Below are positions 1-4,583 of a stretch of DNA of 5,233 bases, one piece after another (positions within the stretch are counted from its first letter, which is position 1; the number at the start of each line of letters is the position of its first letter). This stretch comes from Bacillota bacterium (lineage in GTDB: Bacteria > Bacillota_I > Bacilli_A > Acholeplasmatales > Acholeplasmataceae), in the NCBI GenBank assembly GCA_023458995.1, contig JAEWVV010000207.1, positions 1-5,233 of the forward strand, given 5' to 3'. Both the position numbers and the translations under genes were made by a program. Under the pieces are notes generated by a model. The model was not told the origin of the DNA, searched no databases, and was given only the letters and a program-made list of their open reading frames with translations.

Positions 1-168
1 ATCGACGACTTCTAAAGGCTCACAATTATCAAATCTTTTATCCTTTGAAATGTAGGATGCGACACAAAGTATAATCTTTCTACTTCGATAATTAATGTTG
101 ATACCGATGATACGGTGATAACTAACATCAACACCTACCCTTGATTGTAAGTTTTTAATTATTGCCAT
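1..168 (-). CDS. Small conserved phage protein with YHRI motif, N-terminal part (3' end outside window)
   Basis: An ATG at 168 opens 56 codons without a stop up to the window edge. The product starts MAIIKNLQSRVGVDVSYHRI, continues IIGININYRSRKIILCVASY and has ISKDKRFDN soon after. The pattern 'G-x-x-x-x-YHRI-x-x-I ... I-x-V-x-SY-x-x-x-x-x-R' matches, from memory, a small family of unknown function encoded just after tail fibre genes in many phages of low-G+C bacteria. No enzymatic motif, signal peptide or membrane segment is visible. The strong AGAGGAGG site and the 17-base gap from the previous stop make it a real gene of the same operon. Position suggests a small structural or assembly component of the tail tip, but that is only inference. 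The visible part is probably more than half the protein. Confidence 0.72.
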   Translation of the reverse strand, partial: MAIIKNLQSRVGVDVSYHRIIGININYRSRKIILCVASYISKDKRFDNCEPLEVVD

Positions 169-175
169 TTTAATT

Positions 176-183
176 CCTCCTCT
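176..183 (-). promoter_or_regulatory. Strong ribosome binding site of the small YHRI-motif gene
   Basis: AGAGGAGG lies seven bases upstream of the ATG at 168, just after the tandem stops of the preceding gene. It is a near-perfect Shine-Dalgarno sequence and supports the short gene that runs off the window. Confidence 0.8.
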
Positions 184-185
184 TA

Positions 186-608
186 TTAAGAGCCATATAC
201 TTTGACTCCATTGACTGTTTCACTTGTAATTTGACTCCCATTTAGCGAGTTTGATGTGACTTTACTTCCATTTAATGTAATCAGTTCAGTAGCACCAGAT
301 GAACCAGTGATAGTGATAGTTCTTCTTGTTGATCCTGGGGCTTTAAAGAACACTTCAACATAATACGTTCCTGGGCTAACCCCTGAAAATGAAACAGTAT
401 TAGCCATGCCACTTTGTAAATCATTTATATCGTCATAGTATAAAGACTTTACAAGTGTTCCACCTGTTAGTGCATCATACAGACTTAAAGAAAAACCAGG
501 AAGTGAAAACCCACTGCCTGATAAAGTAAAATTGATGACTAATCCGACATTCCCTGTGTTTGCAGCACTTGTAGGACTTATACTATGGATGGTTAATGTA
601 TAAGCCAT
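186..608 (-). CDS. Small Ig-like phage surface protein with C-terminal decapeptide repeats
   Basis: The product has 140 residues. Residues about 3-100 look like an Ig-like beta sandwich of the IPT/TIG or fibronectin-like kind. The opening 'ISPTSAANTGN' leads to a strand ending in LSGSGF (29-34), and 'SFSGVSPGTYYVEVFF' (73-88) is the classic last-strands motif of such domains. Residues 111-140 are three degenerate ten-residue repeats built on [LV]NGS-x-[VI]-T-S. Ig-like domains on phage virions usually bind surface sugars weakly and aid adsorption; that role is inferred from the fold and from position after the fibre genes. The ATG at 608 follows the upstream TAG by one base and has no Shine-Dalgarno-like sequence, so translation is probably by reinitiation. 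It ends with tandem TAA TAA. There is no signal peptide or membrane segment. Confidence 0.68.
   Translation of the reverse strand: MAYTLTIHSISPTSAANTGNVGLVINFTLSGSGFSLPGFSLSLYDALTGGTLVKSLYYDDINDLQSGMANTVSFSGVSPGTYYVEVFFKAPGSTRRTITITGSSGATELITLNGSKVTSNSLNGSQITSETVNGVKVYGS
189..278 (-). repeat. Three degenerate 30-bp repeats at the end of the Ig-like gene
   Basis: The last 90 coding bases fall into three 30-base units encoding TLNGSKVTSN, SLNGSQITSE and TVNGVKVYGS. Each unit carries an AATGG core followed closely by GTCAAA or GTAAA. The third unit is the most diverged at its end. Confidence 0.65.
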
Positions 609-609
609 A

Positions 610-1155
610 CTAGTTAACCAACCAAATACGTTCTAAGTAAACAGTTGTTGATGTGTTCGTAGTCCATGCGATTGATGTGCCACTAAAGTTTCCAATCAAA
701 TGTCTTAAATATCCAATCGTCATCGTATTTGAGATTGAGTTTGAAACATATGCTTTGAATGAATGTGTTTTGAAATATTGGCCATCGAAGGTAGTCCATG
801 AATAAAGTCTATCGTATGTTGGACTTGCTGATGTTGTGCTATTCGTACCCATCCTACCGTAAACAATATGTGTTTCATAAGAATCTGTGGCTGTAACTGC
901 TCTAACCTCAAACGCTAGGATCTTATCATATAAATTAATGGATCTATTGAGCGTAATGTTATTAGCTGTAATGGTCGTAGGTATCGAAAGATTGCCCTCA
1001 TATAGCAATGAGAATCCACCACCTATTTTAATAACACTACTGTTACCTCTAATATATAATTCATTATTTGTTGTATCGAAACCCAGCTCACCAACTTGAG
1101 TCAAATGGCTTGTGGTTGGAACCGATGTGCCTCTTTTAACTCTGATGATTGCCAT
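610..1155 (-). CDS. Second short tail-fibre-like protein with the same anchor module
   Basis: The product has 181 residues. Residues 1-46 (MAIIRVKRGTSVPTT, VGELGFDTTNNELYIRG, VIKIGGG) form the same N-terminal module as the previous gene and fit the tropism-determinant/hyaluronidase anchor pattern better, with K-R-G-T, G-E-L-G-F-D-T and an L-Y-I hairpin. The rest (about 50-181) is a single beta-rich domain with many Thr, Ser and Asn residues and three Trp (120, 164, 178), ending ERIWLVN. That composition fits a carbohydrate-contacting fibre tip, but I recognise no specific family. There is no central fibre shaft, so it is shorter than usual tail fibres. The start at 1155 shares one base with the upstream stop. 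Its TAG is one base from the ATG of the next gene. Confidence 0.72.
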   Translation of the reverse strand: MAIIRVKRGTSVPTTSHLTQVGELGFDTTNNELYIRGNSSVIKIGGGFSLLYEGNLSIPTTITANNITLNRSINLYDKILAFEVRAVTATDSYETHIVYGRMGTNSTTSASPTYDRLYSWTTFDGQYFKTHSFKAYVSNSISNTMTIGYLRHLIGNFSGTSIAWTTNTSTTVYLERIWLVN

Positions 1156-1841
1156 TAGTAAGTCCCACCATCAATGATGGATGTTGGTGTTAGTACTTTT
1201 GTTTTATCTATACCGATGTAATAAAAAGTTTTAACTGGATTATAGTTTGTATCCTGAATACTATGGAGTACTAATCCATTATCAAGAACTGATGCATCGA
1301 ATGATGCCTTTGTCGTATCGAACTTAGCACCTACACCTTGCATCAAGGCAACATTTTTGACATTAGCAATCTTTGTTCTTTGGTCATCAGTTAAGTGAAG
1401 ATTACTTGATACGTGTGCATTATAAGTAGATGTTGCAACTCCACCTAATTCAGCTAATGTGATAACCACTGCACCTGTTTTAGAGTTAACACTTGTTACA
1501 GGGCTTACAGCTGGGATAATCGATGTTGGAAGTTTTCCATCTGCACCAATTAAAGGTACTGTACCGTTGGTTGTACCAGTATTCTTTTTGGAAGCTGTTC
1601 CAAGTCCAAGTGCACTAATCTTTGAATCCATCGTAGCTTCAGCATTTGCTTTACTTGCAAACTCAATATAGTCATTACTCGTTAATGGATTTGCACTTGA
1701 ACCAGTTTTATCAGCTTTTGATATATAGAGATTCGTCCCATTTAAATCGATTAAAGGTTCACCGGCTTTAATCGTACCTGCTGTTCCCACAATAGGTCCT
1801 GTGCCAGCAGACGTTCTTCTTTTAATTTGTATAACTGCCAT
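1155..1841 (-). CDS. Short tail-fibre-like protein with tropism-determinant-type N-terminus
   Basis: The product has 228 residues. Residues 1-42 (start MAVIQIKRRTSAGTG, then GEPLIDLNGTNLYIS) resemble the small N-terminal anchor module seen in phage hyaluronidases and the major tropism determinant family: K-R-x-T, G-E, then a beta hairpin ending LYI. Residues 79-110 (GLGTASKKNTGTTNG, then DGKLPTSIIP) and 113-134 (SPVTSVNSKTGAVVITLAEL) are stock tail-fibre motifs. The 'NLHLTDDQRTKIANVKN' segment at 147-163 is another. The last 50 residues are beta-rich and end in IIDGGTY. It probably attaches to the baseplate by its N-terminus and trimerises, as related fibres do. AAGGAGG at 1851-1857 overlaps the upstream TAA and precedes the ATG with good spacing. 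Its TAA shares one base with the next ATG. The receptor is unknown. Confidence 0.75.
   Translation of the reverse strand: MAVIQIKRRTSAGTGPIVGTAGTIKAGEPLIDLNGTNLYISKADKTGSSANPLTSNDYIEFASKANAEATMDSKISALGLGTASKKNTGTTNGTVPLIGADGKLPTSIIPAVSPVTSVNSKTGAVVITLAELGGVATSTYNAHVSSNLHLTDDQRTKIANVKNVALMQGVGAKFDTTKASFDASVLDNGLVLHSIQDTNYNPVKTFYYIGIDKTKVLTPTSIIDGGTY
1164..1169 (-). promoter_or_regulatory. Weak ribosome binding site of the second fibre gene, inside the first fibre coding end
   Basis: GGTGGG is formed by the two glycine codons of the DGGTY C-terminus and lies eight bases before the ATG at 1155. The match to the consensus is modest, so initiation probably relies also on the TAATG coupling. Confidence 0.5.
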
Positions 1842-1855
1842 TTTTTATTTCCTCC

Positions 1856-2635
1856 TTAAAAACGATATATAATGACTCGATTGATTGTGTGAGTCGTTGA
1901 GCCACATGTAAAAGTTGTATTGCCATTTTGATATGAAACAAACATCGAATATGTAATACCATTGTATGTGTATGCTACCGAAGTACTCGATCCAATGATT
2001 TCAAAAATCAATGGTCCTGGTAGGTTTACAATTGCTCCATTGCTTAAAACAATCATGATGAATGCTCTCATTAAGTCATTTGAATAATAATTACTTATTC
2101 GATAAACACCTTGAGAAATATATGTTGGAGTGTGAACAGTTGGTGTCGTTTGATTCCTGATTTTCTGCTCAAGATTATAGACAAGACTATCAGCATTCAA
2201 TAAAGTTTGTCTACTAAATGTATTGTTTAAAGTGACCGATGTTGTTGTCTTAGTGTATGCACATAGTGCAAATTCATATTGACCTTGACCACTACTTAAG
2301 TCATTCTGAACTAAATTAGGATAAGTCGATGCTTGTTCTTTGGTATAGATTGTTACCTCATTACTTGTTAAATCGACATTTAAAACGACATATCCTAATT
2401 GATTTGCATTTGGTGTAACGACGACTTGCGTATTATTTTCGATATAGATTAACCTACCTTGAACCATGACATAGCCATCCTCAAATGTGATAGTATTATT
2501 GGCAAGAGTATAAAATACGCTACCTCTACTACCTAAAAGCACTCCTGTTCCAACTGAAAATATGAAGTCATTTAAATCTGCATCATGTTTTGATGTGACG
2601 CTTGAACCATCAAAGGTTATTTTTTGTATTCCCAT
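1856..2635 (-). CDS. Baseplate / receptor-binding carrier protein (minor structural protein)
   Basis: This 259-residue protein has no name I can give with certainty. Its N-terminal half follows a pattern common in baseplate proteins of phages of low-G+C bacteria: a lead 'ITFDGSSVTSKHDADLNDFIF', a 'GVLLG' turn, then 'ITFEDGYVMVQGRLIYIE' (residues 48-66) with the usual G-x-x-x-x-x-G-R signature. Next is a strand-rich stretch with 'YPNLVQNDLSSGQGQYEFALCAY' (105-127), also typical. Residues about 145-162 could form a short helix. Residues 165-259 look like a separate beta-rich tip domain ending in RVIIYRF. Known relatives dock on the Dit/Tal tip and hold receptor-binding proteins, or bind the host through the C-terminal domain; that role is inferred here. 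The ATG at 2635 follows GGAGGAG and shares one base with the hub stop. Confidence 0.68.
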   Translation of the reverse strand: MGIQKITFDGSSVTSKHDADLNDFIFSVGTGVLLGSRGSVFYTLANNTITFEDGYVMVQGRLIYIENNTQVVVTPNANQLGYVVLNVDLTSNEVTIYTKEQASTYPNLVQNDLSSGQGQYEFALCAYTKTTTSVTLNNTFSRQTLLNADSLVYNLEQKIRNQTTPTVHTPTYISQGVYRISNYYSNDLMRAFIMIVLSNGAIVNLPGPLIFEIIGSSTSVAYTYNGITYSMFVSYQNGNTTFTCGSTTHTINRVIIYRF

Positions 2636-3753
2636 TAAAACTCTCCTCCATCTAAATCAGAATAACCACTATTATTGACTGTGACATTTCCGACCTTACT
2701 ATTTACGTTCTTACTTAATATTTGAATTTTCTCAGTTAGTTTCAAACGATACTCACCAAGTGTGATGGTTGCTACTTCAAAAGTGTTCACATACTTAATA
2801 CCCGTAACCAATGAATCATAGCGTTTGCCCTTATGAATAAATTCAACAAAATCACCAATATCTAATGTTCTTAAGATATCTAATGAGTGATTCTTTTTTT
2901 GGATCATAAAACTAATTTGATGATCTGTTTTATCAATACTGAGAACTGAGCGTACTTTCGTATCCAAATCTAAGTAATCATTATCTGAATATGTTTCAAC
3001 TTTTGATATGACTTTTGGATATCTTAGATTACTTGTATTATCTTTTGTTATAGTGCCATCGGTTAATAGGTAATATATAACCGTATCCTTAAAAAATAAG
3101 TTACTTGTCTTTGGATAATAGATGGCTTTATTCGTGCTTTCTTTGCTCGAATCATTGATGATTAAGTCCTCTAAGATAAGGCTATCTGCTTTTATTTTTA
3201 AGCCTCTTGTCACATTAACGATTCTTATTAAAATACCACTAAAGCTACCAGTGTTAAATACCACTTCATGTTTGATATAAACACCATACATCCGGTTAGC
3301 CAGTTCCAATAATTCATAAATTGTCATGACTTTATCAGCATCAAAAACAAAACTACCAAGCTTCGATGTTTCCACACTGATGCTTAGGTAGTTTAAGTTT
3401 TGCTTGATATCACTATTTTGAAGAAATGTTTTTCTAATAATTTCTTCGATATATGTTGCCACATTACCATTGAAACTTTCGACTAACACTTCAACTTTAA
3501 ATAACTCTTTAAAATCAACACTGGCAATAACAAGATGCGTTTTTTCATCTTCGATATTTTCTACAATACCAAAGTAGCCATTATCTTCTTTCACATAAAC
3601 ATAATCGCCAACTGCAACATTAAGCTTGCTTTTGTTTATCTTGAAATGTGATTTTTGCGTAATGACGATGTCATGTATAATTTCAAACTCATCACCTATA
3701 TAAGCATGATCTTTATATGTGAAATCCAAGTGATCTAATATAATTAAGTCCAT
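2635..3753 (-). CDS. Tail-associated baseplate hub protein (Tal / gp37-like), without lytic domain
   Basis: The product of 372 residues fits the siphophage tail-associated hub family (phage T4 gp27-like fold; ReqiPepy6 gp37-like or prophage endopeptidase tail group). Such proteins close the tail tip below Dit. Near residues 45-67, VAVGDYVYVKEDNGYFGIVENIE matches the 'GD-x-V...G-I-I-x-x-I' barrel typical of the family. Near 300-345, IGDFVEFIHKGKRYDSLVTGI followed by ITLGEYRLKLTEKIQ resembles its last domain. After that come only about 25 residues ending in DLDGGEF. There is no peptidase, lysozyme or long fibre extension, which many Tal proteins carry. I chose ATG 3753 because GGGGTGAT precedes it; a GTG at 3762 would add three residues and overlap the Dit stop by four bases. 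The TAA stop shares one base with the next ATG. Confidence 0.75.
   Translation of the reverse strand: MDLIILDHLDFTYKDHAYIGDEFEIIHDIVITQKSHFKINKSKLNVAVGDYVYVKEDNGYFGIVENIEDEKTHLVIASVDFKELFKVEVLVESFNGNVATYIEEIIRKTFLQNSDIKQNLNYLSISVETSKLGSFVFDADKVMTIYELLELANRMYGVYIKHEVVFNTGSFSGILIRIVNVTRGLKIKADSLILEDLIINDSSKESTNKAIYYPKTSNLFFKDTVIYYLLTDGTITKDNTSNLRYPKVISKVETYSDNDYLDLDTKVRSVLSIDKTDHQISFMIQKKNHSLDILRTLDIGDFVEFIHKGKRYDSLVTGIKYVNTFEVATITLGEYRLKLTEKIQILSKNVNSKVGNVTVNNSGYSDLDGGEF
2643..2649 (-). promoter_or_regulatory. Ribosome binding site of the carrier gene, inside the hub coding end
   Basis: GGAGGAG is formed by the Gly-Gly-Glu codons of the hub C-terminus and lies seven bases before the ATG at 2635. 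It is the strongest Shine-Dalgarno match among the sites embedded in coding sequence here. Confidence 0.8.
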
Positions 3754-3757
3754 AAGT

Positions 3758-3765
3758 ATCACCCC
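3758..3765 (-). promoter_or_regulatory. Ribosome binding site that decides the start of the hub gene
   Basis: GGGGTGAT spans the Dit stop codon and lies four bases before the ATG at 3753. It resembles the GGTGAT end of the extended Shine-Dalgarno consensus. The alternative start, GTG at 3762, lies inside this motif and has nothing similar upstream, so the motif favours the ATG at 3753. Confidence 0.6.
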
Positions 3766-4583
3766 AGATGGTATTCAAAGATATGAACTTTACATAACGT
3801 ATCTTCCATCACACCAGATTTAAACTCTAATGTATTTCTACCTGGTTTTAATTCGATAAAATTATCCTTCTCAAAATCCTGATATGCATAGATATCTGTT
3901 TCAATGTCATTCTTAATCATCTTCAAATACTTATTGTCAGCTACGGATGATATTTGTATTTTGATATCTTCTTCAACTAAGTTCAGTCTTAGACTTGAGA
4001 CTAGTGTCCCATTTTGGATCACATTGATCTCTGGATGATCGACTGACCCTTCCATTTCAATAATCACATTTGCATTAAATGAACCACCCACATCAATCGT
4101 GGTTTGTCCTTCTTGTGTAATCTGATACGTGTAAGCATATGGATAAGGATAAACCTTGCCATCAAGAACTTCAGTTATATCAATGATGATTTGTCTTTCT
4201 TTAATCCAATAACTCTTCTTATTCAATGTGATTTCACAGCTTAGTAATCCAGCTTTTATCTCTGCTTTACTTAATGAAACCACGTCAACGTGAACATACT
4301 TTATGTCATTGGAAACATAGTATAGTTTCAAATTATCTCGACCTTGATTTAAGTAGTCGATAAATCGTTGATAACCTTGATACCCATCCATGAAATTGAG
4401 TAGTCCACTTATTTCTGATAAAGGCGTTTCTCTTTTGACTGTTTTATGGATATGGCCATATTTCAAGTACGTCATATTGAGTTGAAAACCTAATCCTATA
4501 ACATTCGATAGTAAGACACCACTGTGATACTTAAAATGGAATTGTTGGCCATGTTCATTCTCTAAGTAAAATCTTCTTGTCAT
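3759..4583 (-). CDS. Distal tail protein (Dit-like, siphovirus tail component)
   Basis: This 274-residue protein fits the siphophage distal tail (Dit) family, which forms the ring joining the tail tube to the baseplate hub. The N-terminal part (about 1-125) has the usual layout: a short beta-rich lead, a GLGFQLN strand, and a segment around FMDGYQGYQRFIDYLNQG that resembles the family's first domain. Residues about 155-274 match the galectin-like C-terminal domain in pattern: VDHPEINVIQNGT, then IYAYQDFEKDNFIELKPGRN near 231-250, where 'lkpGrNtl' is characteristic. The length is typical. The ATG at 4583 overlaps the tape measure stop as ATGA and has AGGTGG at suitable spacing. It ends with TGA. 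Position between tape measure and hub gene agrees with the call. I recognise the family by pattern, not by a database match. Confidence 0.82.
   Translation of the reverse strand: MTRRFYLENEHGQQFHFKYHSGVLLSNVIGLGFQLNMTYLKYGHIHKTVKRETPLSEISGLLNFMDGYQGYQRFIDYLNQGRDNLKLYYVSNDIKYVHVDVVSLSKAEIKAGLLSCEITLNKKSYWIKERQIIIDITEVLDGKVYPYPYAYTYQITQEGQTTIDVGGSFNANVIIEMEGSVDHPEINVIQNGTLVSSLRLNLVEEDIKIQISSVADNKYLKMIKNDIETDIYAYQDFEKDNFIELKPGRNTLEFKSGVMEDTLCKVHIFEYHLG

Noticed and set aside
180..192. Inverted repeat CTCTTATTAAGAG between the Ig-like gene and the next gene
   Set aside because: With a usable loop only about four base pairs remain, there is no T-run after it, and it overlaps the stop codons and ribosome binding site. 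It is too weak to call a terminator or a regulatory hairpin.
720..911. A 63-codon open frame on the minus strand inside the second fibre gene
   Set aside because: It lies wholly within the 610-1155 gene in another frame, has a composition rich in Gln, His and Met, and has no recognisable motif.
887..1099. A 70-codon open frame on the plus strand
   Set aside because: It is antisense to the second fibre gene, which is well supported. The hydrophobic product is what reverse-strand reading of Thr/Ile/Asn-rich codons gives.
1160..1175. Short inverted repeat CCATCAATGATGG near the end of the first fibre gene
   Set aside because: It is coding for I-I-D-G-G, has only a single central base between arms, and is explained by the codons.
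1459..1671. A 70-codon open frame on the plus strand with a hydrophobic product
   Set aside because: It is antisense to the first fibre gene, where the recognisable fibre motifs are on the minus strand. No ribosome binding site or operon context supports it.
610..1841. Possible diversity-generating retroelement target, suggested by the tropism-determinant-like N-terminal modules
   Set aside because: I saw no C-type lectin-like C-terminal domain, no run of AAC/AAT-type variable codons, no template repeat and no reverse transcriptase in the window. The anchor module alone is shared by many ordinary fibres.
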